A stretch of DNA of 64,000 bases from Turnera subulata (Eukaryota; Streptophyta; Magnoliopsida; Malpighiales; Passifloraceae): positions 54,279-118,278 of the forward strand of contig JAKUCV010007419.1 in NCBI GenBank assembly GCA_028386065.3, in the 5' to 3' direction. Position 1 is the stretch's first letter; each line of letters begins with the position of its first letter. Below the pieces are notes generated by a model, which worked only from the letters and a program-made list of their open reading frames with translations, was not told where the DNA came from and made no database searches. Positions 22,411 to 34,606 of the stretch are shown piece by piece. Made by a program: the position numbers and the translations under genes.

Positions 22411-25400
22411 TGCAACGCCCCAATCCGCATTTACCGTACATAGTAAACACGTGCCGGAACTGTAACGACCCAACCAAACAACCCCAGCATACAGTGTATA
22501 TAACAGAAACTCGGGCTCAACAGCCCAAAATAATAACATCAGAAATCTGGCCCTTCGGCCCAACATCAAAACATGTCACCCAAACCCGGGGACCCAAAAT
22601 ATAGCACAACCGGCCCAATGGACCAAACAATAGCAATACACAGCACAGCGGAAGACTTAACAACTCACAAAGACACTGTATGCAACCCATGATGCAACTA
22701 ATGGATCCGAGTCCTGTCCAAGGGATAACGCCGCAGTCTGTCTGGAATGCATCATACCTGAACCATAAATAACTCAACCTACAGAATGAAAGCCCTCAGG
22801 TGAGGGGCGAGTCCGAAGTGCCCACCGGGTAAAACCCATAAGCAAATATACATATACAAACAACCGTAAATTCTCAAGTCACATCACCAACAATTAACTA
22901 AGGTTCTCACGAACCTTAAATGACACACTTGTGATTCTAGACACGCTATTCCAATTTTATTATCAGGGCCCCTATCACAAGTTAAATGATGGCCGTCGCC
23001 TGGTAGTCAAGCTAGCTAGCCCGGGGACCCCGCCCTGGTACCTCCACGTATAACTGGCACAGACAGGGAGCAGACCCCAAGCACACTCTCCCCCAGCGCC
23101 TAAAAATAATAATTGGTAGAGACAGGGAGCAGACCCCAAGCACACTCTCCCCCAGCACCATAAATCAAAGACTACCATCTGGCTGTTCCAACATTTAACC
23201 GTGATTTACTAGATGTCTAAGTGTTTCCATTTTATTAAGATCACCATTTTAGTCTTGATACCACAATACTATTAACCAATCATCAACTCATTATCCCGAG
23301 CAGGCTCGCAGCCTCTCCGCTCGTCTGGATAATAAAAATTTATTCCAAACTGTTCCCATACTAGTACCCTCGGTATTCAACTTACACATTTCTCACAGTC
23401 AACAACAGTAATAGTCTTACTTATATCCACAATTCCAACATCATCAATAATATCAATAGCAACAATAATTTCAACAACATCAACGGCAACAATTTTCAAC
23501 TTAATTCATCACACAACAACCATACACAACCACAAAGTTTCATACCAACAAATATCACATATAGCAAACAAACAGCAACTTGATATCACGGAAAGTATAT
23601 AAATACTTACTTAACCTCACCTTGGCCTGTTACTTAACTCTGGAAACATCAATCAGTCCAAAGCCGGTTCCACCGGAACTGCTCGATATCCACTCTTATA
23701 TAACAAATAGTAAATGCACACATAAGATGCACATAATAGGTATGCTATGATGCCATAAATTGTAAATTTAACCCCCTTTGGTTATACGTCATCATCTCCA
23801 TAAAATTATTATACTTGCCAAAATATAATTATCAAATATTATTATTTATTTTTTTCAAAAAGGTATTATTATATATACTTAGTGAGTTATTTCTTAGAAT
23901 ATACGATACCATATTTATTTCCAACACATTTTCATAGTAAATCATCATTTCCTATATCATATTCTCTTTTCCAAAAATTATTTTCATAAAATAATTATAT
24001 AACATATATTACTTTCTACCATAAAATAGTTTCTACAAATGATAATGTAAATATATATTTTCCAAAATATATTCACAAGAACTACCTACCACAATATAAT
24101 TTTCTAGAAAAAAATATTCATACATATATTATTTTTAGAAACATAACCATAGTGCATATACTAAAGCTATAATAATTTTTTTTTTATATACATAAGAGAT
24201 ATAAACCATGTCACAATTACCTTATTTTCTTAGAAATAATAATGTGTCAAAATAATTATTCCACTTAAAATCATATAGCATTTATTTCCTTTCCAGAAAA
24301 TATAGTCATATAATTAATTTTTCTAGAAAATATATTTTCATCATTATTTCTTTTTTTTTAAACGGACTGGGCCCAAGGGTTAAGCCCAAATCCAAACCCC
24401 AAGGCCTAACTGGTTCAGCCCATGCCCAGGCCAAACCCAGCCCACAAACACAGCCCACAGGGTCAGCCCAAAACCCAAAAGCCAAGCCCATCCCGGATCC
24501 ACAAGAATCCGGGTCAAACTTGACCCATCACAAGACCCATCCGGGTCGAGCCCAACCCGACTGCTCACCTAGCGTGCCCAGCAGCGGCTTCGGTCGGCAT
24601 GGCGCGGGGACGGCGAGGCGACGAGCGGCAAGGCATGGAGACGAGCGGCTGCGAGGCCAGGCAGCGGCACGACGCCAACGGTGCGACAGGTGGCTCACTT
24701 CAACGTGCCTCGTCTGGACGGTGGCGAGGTGGTGGTGTCCTGCAGATGGTGGCGCGAACAGGGCAGCAGCAGATCGAGGCAGACGGGCTGATGGCGGGCG
24801 GCGCGAAAGAGAGGGGCTTCGTCGGTGGTGCGAGCGCGGCGTCGAGGAGGTGACACGATCGGAGACGCGACTCGCAGCTGCGTTCGGTGGCGGAAGGGGA
24901 GGCGTACGCTGCGGTGGTTGCCTTGTCGAGCTTGTCTCGACTCGACGACGGTGGCGTTGGGCAGCGAAGAGGAGGGCTGGTGTTGCAGGTGGTGGTTGCG
25001 GCTGCTGGTGGTGGAGATGGTGGATCGGTGGAGGCTTGTGTGGTGGTGGTGGTGGCCGGTGATGTGTAGTTTAGTTGTGTTCTTTTTTAGTTTCTTTTCT
25101 TCTTCTGGTTTCTTAGGTGCAGGAAAGGAACGGGTAGTTGGCAGTGAGGGGATGCAGAGAGTGAAGAAGGGTGATGCTGGGTGTGGGTGTGTTTTTGCAG
25201 GAAATGAAGGAAGTAAGAACGCAGGGTCACGGGCTGCACAGACAAAGCTCACAAGCGCACAGGTAAGTCACAGGCTGTACAGTGGGAGGCGGCTGCATAA
25301 TTCAATTATGCAGTCGTGTCCCGTCCGGAACAGAAAATAACTGCTTACCCTTAGTCATTTTCCGGTGTGATTTTTCTGAGGATTCCGGGACCCGAAAAAT

Positions 25401-25580
25401 ACCCACTATGGTCCGTAAAATCCACGGAAAAATCACAAGCGCGGGAAAAGACTCGGTTTCGAAAAACTACGCTCGATTTACCTTGAATTAATTACCCAAG
25501 ATTAATTCTTTCAGTAAATCACTGTATAACGACTTTAACAGTCCCGGTTAAAAATCCAAATTTTTACCCGGGTTGTTACA
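22411..25580 (-). repeat. Right LTR of the gypsy-type element (5' LTR in its own orientation)
   Basis: This is the full-length 3170-bp LTR. The segment absent from the left copy is about 24,146-24,830 and includes GC-rich sequence. The GC-rich block 24,530-25,260 gives several overlapping open frames on both strands; I treat those as composition artefacts. The same 35-bp internal duplication and terminal hairpin are present as in the left LTR. Confidence 0.88.
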
Positions 25581-26260
25581 TCTTGCTACTAATACAAGAC
25601 CTGATATATCTTTTGCTGTCAGTTTACTAGCAAGATATGATTCTGCCCCAACTCGCAGACATTGGAATGGGATAAAACAAATTTTTCGATATCTTCGGGG
25701 TACAATGGATATAGGATTTTTTTATTCGTCTGGGTCCAAACCCGATCTAATTGGTTATGCAGATGCAGGTTATTTGTCTGATCCGCATAAGGCTCAGTCA
25801 CAAACAGGCTATTTGTTTACTTATGGAGGAGCTGCTATATCGTGGCGATCCACAAAGCAAAGTATTGTTGCCACCTCTTCAAATAATGCATAAATTATAG
25901 CCATACATGAAGCCAGTCAAGAGTGTGTTTGGCTAAGAGCAATGACACAACATATTCGAGATTCTTGTAGATTGGATAGTGGGAAAGACATTTCAACAAT
26001 CATTTATGAAAATAATGCTGCCTGCATTACCCAATTTAAGGAAGAATACATCAAAGGCGATCGGACGAAGCACATATCACCAATTTTTTTTTCACTCATG
26101 ATCTTCAGAAGAATGGTGATATTTGTGTTCAACAGATTCGCTCAAGTGACAATTTGGCAAACCTATTTACAAAATCACTGCCTACTTCAATTTTTGAGAA
26201 GTTAATAAGGAAGATTGGCATGCCACGATTTCGAGACATCAAGGGAGGCCAAAATGAGGG
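25581..26260 (+). pseudogene. Ty1/copia polyprotein remnant, end of RT and RNase H (right part)
   Basis: The reading frame that stopped at 17,663 resumes here after the target duplication: TNTRPDISFAVSLLARY, then the connection domain and RNase H (GYADAGYLSDPHKAQSQTGY, AISWRSTKQSIVATSS). A stop at 25,891 and later shifts break the end (NNAACITQFKEEYIKGDRTK, then LANLFTKSLP in a shifted frame). It ends near GEWE-type PPT sequence. Together with 15,965-17,663 it forms one decayed copia pol. Confidence 0.88.
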
Positions 26261-26395
26261 GGAGTAGAATATGCACTGCACTCTTTTTTCCTTCACCAAG
26301 TTTTTATCCCACTGAGTTTTTCTTGGTAAGATTTCTATTGAGGCAGTTTTTCCTAAGCGTATTCTATCCAAAGTACAATGACATTCAAGGGGGAG

Positions 26396-26855
26396 TACTG
26401 TAAATAAATTATGGTGAATGTCATTATTACCATCCAGTAAAACTGATTTTTACCGTACCCCGAATTTACCCCCGGTAAATATTTTACCCCTACACCAAAT
26501 TTTCACATGGATTTTTCCATCTACCTATCTACCTCAATTGTCTTCATCTTCATTACCTAAATCTATGTGATTTTATTCTTATGATCCAACCTAACTTATT
26601 TGTTTTTATCCTCCCATTTTTTATCTATAAATATCCGCTCCATCCATCACATTTATATCTTGAATTTCCCATCATAATCTCACTTTCTTCTCATTTCTAC
26701 ACACTCTCCCTTAAGCTCCATTCATCATTGTTGTAATTATATTATTTCTCCATTTGTAATATTATCATCAAAAGTATATTATTATAAAGGTGTATTATTA
26801 CCATCAAGTTAATATTACTACCATCAAAATGCATTTTACCTTCAATTTTACAACA
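26396..26855 (+). repeat. 3' LTR of the split copia element
   Basis: A purine tract AAGGGGGAG ends at 26,395 and is followed by TACTGTAAATAA, apparently a TG-to-TA change of a TGTTGTAAA-type start. About 460 bp later comes TTTTACAACA, its inverted counterpart. A TATA-like CTATAAATA near 26,626 would be the LTR promoter. No 5' LTR partner is in the window. Confidence 0.7.
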
Positions 26856-27541
26856 ATCCCAACAAAGATTGCTAGAACCGAGATTTATATGAAGCAATGG
26901 AGTGTACATTATAATTATTTTTGTTTCTTCAATAGAGGATAAACTATGAATAGCGAACATCGGATAGATCCGTTTTAATTACAACCCTGACAAAGTTAAA
27001 AAATTGAAGCTATTTAGGTCAAAGTTTGATTGTTCGAAAGTCCGAAGACTTGGTTCGCTGGCTTGTCAATCTTAATTTAAATGTATTTAAAAGGAAAATA
27101 GTAAAGCAGCAAAAAAACCTTACAGTCCGTTTGATTGGGATGTAACCGGATTCCAATTGATTCTATTACGTCCATAACATCCAACCAAATTCGTGCTTAA
27201 ATTAAGAGCTAACGAACGAAGTGAAATAATAACTTATTAATGAACTTGTTTGTAGTAGTCATTGTATTTTGGAATAACGACAACCGGCTTAAGACTCTCA
27301 ACCGAGATTAAGCTTACAAACATCCCATTACTGACAACCCAAAAACAATTTCAAACGAATTTAATTACACTTCTGATATAATTTTATGGTCCAAATTGAA
27401 ATATTAATATTTTCCAGTGAAATGATTCCCAATCTGAACGCATACGGTCACAAGAAATTGCTTTTTCACAGAATTGTTTTTTTTTTTTCCGTGAGCAACT
27501 TCAACTTCCACTAAGAAGTTAGAACGATTATTATTATTATT
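26856..27541. other. Intergenic region
   Basis: AT-rich sequence ending in an ATT microsatellite (27,528-27,541) into which the next element inserted. I see nothing coding. Confidence 0.5.
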
Positions 27542-27864
27542 TGTTGGAAAATGGTGAGTCCACCCATAAGGGGTGCTCACTTAAGCTCAACTGGGCCCAA
27601 CTAGTGTATTATATAAGCCGCCACAAAGGGAGGCTGATACACTGAATGTCATATACACATGTGTTGTGTAAACACTGAGATAACCTGCACACACTGCATT
27701 CTAGGGTTTAGACTGTGAAAACTAAGAGGCCGATCCGACATACTGTGACGGTCTTCACCGACCAGTAATCCAAGCCGTGGCTCCCGATCCTGACAACGCT
27801 TCCGCTTCACTCTTACAGATAAGTGTTCTTATCTATTCTATGTATATGTATATGAAATCCTTCA
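27542..27864 (+). repeat. 5' LTR
   Basis: This 323-bp LTR has a TATTATATAAGCC-like box (about 27,607) and TG...CA termini. It matches the right LTR with about eight substitutions and no indels that I can see. Confidence 0.92.
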
Positions 27865-27865
27865 T

Positions 27866-27877
27866 TGGTAGCGGAGC
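27866..27877 (+). other. Primer binding site
   Basis: TGGTAGCGGAGC begins one base after the 5' LTR. It differs from the standard initiator-Met complement at two of 12 positions and is the same variant as in the gypsy-type element at 22,396-22,407. Confidence 0.7.
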
Positions 27878-28189
27878 CTTAGGCTTGTTTTCTGGTTGAT
27901 TTTATGTAAATCTAAAATCATGGTCTAAAGAATTGGGTATCTCGATTTATCGGTAATTGATTTGCTCAAATCCAATTCTCTGTTTGATTTACTGTATGCT
28001 TTCCGTTGAAATAATGTACTGTAAATCATGTGTGGCAGATTGCAATTACTATTATAATCATTGCATAATTAATTTATGTAATTAATTATTACCACGTTTT
28101 GGTTCATCGTTGAACAAATTCATTTTGTTCCATTGTATTGGTGAAATACTGGATTTTTTTTGGAACCTATGACGACAAAGCTCAAACTC

Positions 28190-28790
28190 ACGACCACTGT
28201 CCACGGTTTCTCACGGCAACCAAACCCGTCTCACTGAGGAGACAAAGGTGCGCTGCATAAGGCGGATGGCAAAGAGACCCGCACACGCCCCGCTACCTTT
28301 TCACTGCATACGGCGGCGGACAGAACACGGGCCGCTGCACACGGCGACGGATCCAACCGGCGAGGCAAGCACCGCAGCAGCGTCACTCACGGTGGACGCG
28401 CCACGGCGGCGCGATTGCCCGCACAGGCGGTGGCGTGGAGGCTCGACAAGTGGGTCGTCGGTTGTGGCTTCATGGGTGGCGACTGGCGAGCAGCGCGGCC
28501 GGGGCGAGGCGGTGTTCGTCGTCGTCAAGCCGCTCTAAGCTTCTGCGTCCTCGTCGGTAGTCGCGGCTGGCAGGGGTAGGCGGCATGGGCAGCGGCGCGC
28601 GATCTGTTCGCGTGTCCGGCGACGCCCGCGGCTGCGGCGGCAGTTCTCGCTGCCACTACGCCCTCCGGTCACGGTGGCCTCGTCCACTGCCGGCGGCGGA
28701 TGTAAGCTCCAGTGGGAGTTTTAGGCATCGGCAGCGCTCTGCGTGTTGTTGGGAGAAGATGATGCCTAGGGCATCTTCTCAAATCGAACG
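28190..28790. other. GC-rich block inside the copia-type element
   Basis: This stretch is strongly GC-rich while both sides are AT-rich. It opens several frames on both strands (for example 28,248-28,538 +) with Arg/Ala/Thr-rich translations that look like composition artefacts, not proteins. It could be acquired host DNA or GC-rich leader; I see no known motif. Confidence 0.45.
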
Positions 28791-29101
28791 GCTAAGATTC
28801 ATCTAATCGTGTGGCTATGGATATTTCGAAAAAAAAAAGTGTCGGCAAGCCGAATAAGTCGGCTGACCGAGCCGTTTTCGTTTCGATGAGCCGAGCCGAG
28901 CCATTTGTTGAGCCAATATGCGATGTGGGCTGTGTGTATATGGGCTTGTAGCCTATATTAACTGGGTTGGACAAAGTGATATGGGCTCTGGTTTTTTTTG
29001 GGCCTCTGGAGTCATATGGATTTTTTTTTGGACAAAAGATCTTGTTAATTTTTATTTTGTATGGCCTATATTAAATATATGTTTTAATTAAAATTAATTT
29101 A

Positions 29102-29776
29102 GGCATATGGTCTAGATTAATTTTTTTTATTTTATGTGGCCTATAAAAAAAATAAAATTGACTTATTTTAGACAGACGGTCTAAAATTATTCTCTTTGTA
29201 TCAACATGTGGTTGAATAAAATAATATGGACTTATTTTAGACATATGGTCTAAATTATTATTTTTATTGTGTTTTGAAACCTAGTAAAAACGACTAAAGT
29301 CTATTGTTTTTTTTAGAAAGAGACGGTCCTTTTAGACATATGGTCTAAATTAAATTTCTTCTATTGACATATGATCAAAGAAAATATAATAATGATGTTT
29401 TTTTTAGACATATGGTCTAAAAATTAATTTTATTTTGGGTTTATGACCTGAATAAAATTAAATTGTCTATCTTAGACATACGGTCTAGGTAAGTTTTATT
29501 TTATGGGGTTATGGCCTAAATAAAATAAAATTAATCGAGACAAAAGTCTAGTACTATTATATTTTTAGAAGAGATGGTCAATAAAAATAAATTTTTAGAC
29601 ACACGGTCTAATTAAATTTTATTTTTATATCTCATGATCTTAGTAAAATTTGTCCATGTTAGACATATGGTCTAATTAAATTTTATTCTATGGCATACGG
29701 CTTAGAATAAAATTATGAAGGGTTCCAATATTTTTCTTAATAGATCCACTTAAAGAAATTAGTCATATGGACTAAT
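29102..29776. repeat. Array of near-palindromic TTAGACATATGGTCTAA units
   Basis: Nine variants of a near-palindrome centred on CATATG occur at about 29,102, 29,168, 29,237, 29,331, 29,403, 29,472, 29,595, 29,659 and 29,760, spaced 65-125 bp. The spacers are T- and A-rich and partly alike, often with 'tggcctaaataaaat'-type phrases, so this is a degenerate tandem repeat. Each unit could form a short hairpin. Confidence 0.75.
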
Positions 29777-29779
29777 TCT

Positions 29780-31690
29780 CTTCACATAAATTTTGTATTT
29801 ATGTTTTATCACCAATAAAATACAATCCAAATATTTCTAGACTATTTTCTTTGTGTATTTGGCACGAGAAATATTTACCCAACGGTTCAAGCATGAGTAA
29901 TACACGATTACCTGCTTTAATGTTAATTGGTTTAACATTATGAACTAGTTGCTTTTTAGTTTAGCATCACATGTTAATTAGTTTAACATTGTTGGGTTGT
30001 TCGACTTATAATCCACGTGGGATTATAAAATTGTGCTTGACAAATATGTTGTCTGGAGCATGATTAATGCTTAGCTGTGTTATTGGTTAAATTAATTTTC
30101 ATTATGCATTCAACTTTAGGACGATGACTGGGAACATAGTGAACTTTCGACTCCGGGTTATGTATGTGATTATTAACTTAGCCAATCGAAGCTTAGCATT
30201 ATATATGTATATATGTTGAACATTATACCTTAAGTGTGATCCTTTTGTGTATTTTATTACTGCTTCATGTGTATTGCTGCATAGCTCAACAAAATGTTGA
30301 TGCTTAATGGCGATAATCATAAAATTTGGAATTTAGTATTCCAGTATGTGCTGGTAGAGCAAAAGTGCTCTTGTGATCATCAATGTAGTCATGAAAGTTA
30401 AAGACAGATCAGTACGACAAACCATACAATGCAAAGTACTGTTGCAATAAAAGTGTTGCAATGATGACCAAAATGGTCATTTTCCAATGATGAAATTGGA
30501 TAGTACGAATTGGTACTTTACTTTGCATGAGTTAGCAAACTTTGTGTTTGCGGCAGTTTTATTTTGTGTGTAACTGATATAATTCTTAGTGAATTATAGA
30601 CTCAGTAGTCACACATTATATTGTATGGAGAAGTGATACCTGATCAATGTTAAGTCTCACATGGAGATTAAACGTTTTGACATGTAAGTAGCAACAATAA
30701 GGTGTTGCTTAAATACTCATATCATACAAGTTAGTCTTGTGTAACATATGAGATATGATCTTACATGATAGAAGTCTTTTCTGACATGTCTTGGTTTTAG
30801 GAACCATACATGCTTTCATGACAAATTATAAAATTAATTCTGGTTCAATTTTATATGGCTTTAGTCTTATTACCGAATAATGCTAGATTTGGTCATATGG
30901 ACCAATAGAGAATGCCAAGGTTAGCAAATAATGTTTGCTTCCTAGCATTATACAAGTAGAATTGTCTGCTTGTGAGTGTTATCTAGCTGATTATTGACCA
31001 TCCGGTAAAGTGATTGAAGCCAACTCTTCATTGTTATTTGTCCACCTGGACATCTGCGGGTCCATTCACGTTTGGACTAGGCAAAAGCATGTAATTCATC
31101 ATTTTATTCATTATGCCCAATTATATCTGTTTAATTTTCTATAAAGTGTTTTAGTAACCTTGGAAGTTATGCTACTTATAAACATTATTCCTCTCTAGCT
31201 GGCAAGATGTGCCTTCAGAGGAAGACAAGTGTCTTATGAGATACTTACTAACCTCTAAGGTTATATGTTTATAAGTCAACAGAACAGTGGGAGTGTAACT
31301 GAGATTAAACCAACAGATGTTACATTCTTAGTGATTGAGTTTTCTAAGAAGGGTGAGGTAGGTTAAGGCCTATCTTTATTTGAGGAAGAGGATTAAGACG
31401 TGCAAGGATTACTTTATTCGAGTGGGAGGATTTTTACAGATGATGAATTAGTTTCTCATCAATAAACTTCCTCATCATCAAGTCCGAATAAAAGTAATCT
31501 TGTTGTTCCAAGTGGGAGCGATAAAGAAAGATCTTGTTCTAAGTGAGAGCGAGATTAATGTTTTTAATCCGAGTGGGAGCCATGTTGATCCAAATGGGAA
31601 CAACATACCTGAATCACAATTTATTGTGATTCTCATAAAAGATTATCGTTGATGATTTGACATCGAAGATAGTGGGTCTTTTATGATATT
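29780..31690. other. Interior of the copia-type element, gag-like region without readable ORF
   Basis: By position this should be gag to integrase, but no motif survives that I can read in any frame. Short phrases around 31,390-31,600 repeat 'gagtgggag...', perhaps a repetitive linker. Confidence 0.4.
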
Positions 31691-31699
31691 CCTACATGA

Positions 31700-33060
31700 C
31701 GAGCCTAGAAGAGGCTGCCTTAAAATCCTTCTAAAGAAAAATGGACCAAGGCACTTGAAGAACAGATGGAGTCAATGAGAGTCAATAAAGTTTAAGGACT
31801 GGTCGATCTCATTGAAGGATATAATGCCATTGAGTTGAGAAATTTATGGATCAATTAATGGTGAAAAGGTACACAACAGAAAGAGATAGATTACAAAGAG
31901 TCGATCTTGATTTCTGTGAGTTTTACCTATGTATGGATGTTTCTAGCTGTTATTTCAGACTTAAATCTTGGATTACGTCAAACGGATGTAATAATGCCTT
32001 TCTCAATGGAGATAGAATGAAACAGATTGTGTTTCATTGAAGAGGACCACAAACATATAGTTTGTAGACTTTGAAATCTATATTGGTCTTCTAATCCTCA
32101 AGGCATCTACCAAGTAAGTTTGTAATTTACATATAGTATGTATATGACATACTTATAGCTAGAAATGATATGGTGTTTAATCAACAAGGTAATGAACCTA
32201 GTTGTCATCTCAATCGAGGTACATGATATGGATAAAGATTACATATAAACTTGAAATTAAGATTTCAAGATATTGTTTCAAGATATTATTGTATTTTTCG
32301 TAAGAGAATTACACTAATAAAGCTTTGGAATAATACTATATGCATCAAAGTAATCCTATCTAAACTCATATCAATAAATGCCATACTTTGAGAAATCATG
32401 TGTCCTAAGCCAAGTTCCATAACGGAGCACAGTCGGAAGTTTGTTGTACACTATGGTGTATGATAGACTAGATATTAGTTAAGCAAATGGCTTAACAGAT
32501 AGATGTCAATCCGACCTAGGCATAACACATTACAAGTAGTTAAAAAAAAAAGATCATGGGATGTCTAAAGAAGCCTGCTGATTATATTTTTTTGTCACCA
32601 AGTAAGGAGATGTCCTTCTTGGTTGAGTACACAAGCCTTGATCATGGAAAAGATCTAGATGGTAGAAAAGTCTACATCTAGATATATGCTCTTACTAAAT
32701 GATGGCTCCATATCATAAAGTAGTAAGAAATGATCATGTGTATTCTTGTTTGCGATTGATGCTAAATGTGTAGCTCTCGTTTCGGCAGCGTAAAAGTTAC
32801 TTGGTTGAATAAGTTCTTGGATTATGTGATGGATAATGCACAGTACACTGATCTAGTGTTAGTCAACTATGACAGTGAGGCTGCAATTTCCATTGCCAAG
32901 AATGGTTAGTTTCGCCAAATAAGTAGACATTAGATACACTATGCAAAAGGCATTGTTGTATGCGAGGTTGTGAAGTGAAGTATTTGTCTATAAGAGACAA
33001 GTGATCAGATGCACTGTTAAAGCCTTTACCTTGGGATGTGTTTGTGGAACACATTAGGTA
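31700..33060 (+). pseudogene. Highly decayed copia RT / RNase H
   Basis: Faint copia landmarks appear in order: NNAFLNGDRMKQIVF at about 31,992 (compare the TAFLNGDLEEEIYM box) and, at 32,864-33,000, a broken RNase H end with VNYDSEAAISIAKNG (compare CDNxGAIAxAKEP) and a KGIVVCEVVK-like segment (compare REIVxxGDVxV). Stops and shifts occur every few dozen codons. The order and spacing match a copia pol, so identification is reasonable, but no function remains. Confidence 0.65.
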
Positions 33061-34130
33061 TTAAAATTGTGTAGGCTTAAGTACTTCACTTTATGCTTAT
33101 TATTTTCCCAAAGTTCACAACCTGTGTTTAATGTTCTTGCTATCAAATAAGTTGATTTGCATACATACATATGGATGGATGTTATGTACATTCTTCATTT
33201 AATTGTTTAAGAGTATGTCGAGTAGACACGAGGTTAGCCCTCTCACACGGGTAACCGCCTCCTTATCTTAGTGATAGGTGGAGATGAGACAGATTTTAAG
33301 CAAAATTATCTGACGGATAATTTGAGAGCTTGTGGCTTAAAATCATAAATGTCGACTATATAATGACATGAGGTCATTTTAATGGTGGATTACGTTCACC
33401 AAGTCTACTTAGTGGGCCAGATGTGAGTTCAAGTTGATGTGTAGAACGAGGAACTCAGATTTGGACACATATGGTGTCTAAATATTATCTGTACAGCATT
33501 CCATATGGGAAAGACATACGCTCCACGGGAAAGGAGATAATGCTGTAGCACATGTTTCATACCATGTGTGCGATTTGTCGACCAAATGGGTTTACATAAG
33601 TTTAATCTCCACTTACTGTTGTGTGAGACCTAGAGCCTTTTGTGGTGGCTCTACTATGTACCCTCAAGACTCCGATCAGGTACTTGAGATTCAGCTTGAT
33701 GTTTGCTATCTTAGTATATTGCCAAAGGACCATGGACACTGATTCGGTCTGACGGGACATGTCTAGAAAAGCAAGTTAAGTTGAGTTAAGGGGATCGTGA
33801 GAAGAGGAAGATCATTGACCGAAATCACATTAGTTTGTATTCACCGGTGCACCAATTATGACATACGGTTATAATTGTGAATACAAAGTATCTTTAAAAG
33901 AGAGATCTTCGGTAGATTTCTAATGTGATTTATGATTTAGGGTACTTGCATACTTTTTGATCTACTTGCAGGTTTCTTATGGATGAGAGGCTATATATTC
34001 CTAACAGATGTATAGCATTTAGCTCTCACTGTTGCTGGTCACACGGTTCTACTTCCCTGTATGGATGTTGGCAGTTTCTGATGAGAATTTGTTTCTCATG
34101 ATTGTGTTTATGAGCACTCCCATTATGTGT

Positions 34131-34140
34131 GAGTGGGAGA
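34131..34140 (+). other. Polypurine tract
   Basis: GAGTGGGAGA directly precedes the 3' LTR, as usual for copia elements. Confidence 0.7.
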
Positions 34141-34463
34141 TGTTGGAAAATGGTGAGTCCACCCATAAGGGGTGCTCACTTAAGCCCAACTGGGCCCAAC
34201 TAGTGTATTATATAAGCCGCCACAAGGGGAGGCTGATACACTGAATGTCATATACACATGTGTTGTGTAAACACTGAGATAACCTGCATACACTGCATTC
34301 TAGGGTTTAGACTGTGGAAACTATGAGGCCGATCCGACATACTGTGACGGTCTCCACCGACCAGTAATCCAAGCCGTGGCTCTCGATCCTGACAACGCTT
34401 CCGCTTCACTCTTACAAATAAGTGTTCTTATCTATTCTATGTATATGTATATGAAATCCTTCA
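34141..34463 (+). repeat. 3' LTR
   Basis: This 323-bp partner of the LTR at 27,542 is directly preceded by the purine tract GAGTGGGAGA and followed by the target duplication TTATT. The LTR ends about 240 bp upstream of the CCD8 ATG, so it could influence that promoter. Confidence 0.92.
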
Positions 34464-34606
34464 TTATTATTTTCCTTTTTACTGGTGGAAGCATAACAAC
34501 ATCAATGTCTTATAGTGGGAGGAATTCCACGAATCAAGATTCCAATATACACAAACACCCTTTCTAACTATTTAATTAATTAATTACATCGATCTCTCCG
34601 AAGATC

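Larger units (their letters stand above)
17664..25580 (-). mobile_element. Non-autonomous Ty3/gypsy-type LTR element (LARD-like) nested in the copia
   Basis: This 7.9-kb element is flanked by the perfect 5-bp duplication TCTTG (17659-17663 and 25581-25585). LTRs are 17664-20159 and 22411-25580. Read on the - strand they begin TGTAACA and end in TTTCA or TTGCA. Next to the right LTR is a primer-binding-like TGGTAGCGGAGC (- strand) and next to the left LTR a purine tract AAGGTGGGTAGAA (- strand), which together set the - orientation. The interior is only 2.25 kb with no gag, protease, RT or integrase, so movement would need proteins from a partner. Very long LTRs, the TGTAACA start and a Met-type primer suggest a Tekay-like gypsy partner, which is inference. 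Confidence 0.88.
27542..34463 (+). mobile_element. Copia-type LTR retrotransposon with young LTRs and decayed interior
   Basis: The element has LTRs 27542-27864 and 34141-34463, both starting TGTTGGAAAATGG and ending ATCCTTCA, and a TTATT duplication (27537-27541 and 34464-34468). PBS and PPT are in place. By eye the two LTRs differ at about 8 of 323 positions. The interior holds a GC-rich block, a near-palindrome array and only traces of copia RT and RNase H. Recent movement with such a decayed pol implies a non-autonomous family copied by another element's proteins. Confidence 0.9.

Noticed and set aside
24520..25340. Several overlapping long frames on both strands
   Set aside because: They are in a GC-rich LTR block present in both LTRs; Arg/Gly/Val-rich translations with no motif.
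28248..28538. Open frame of 96 aa in the GC-rich block
   Set aside because: The Arg/Ala/Thr composition reflects GC content; no motif.
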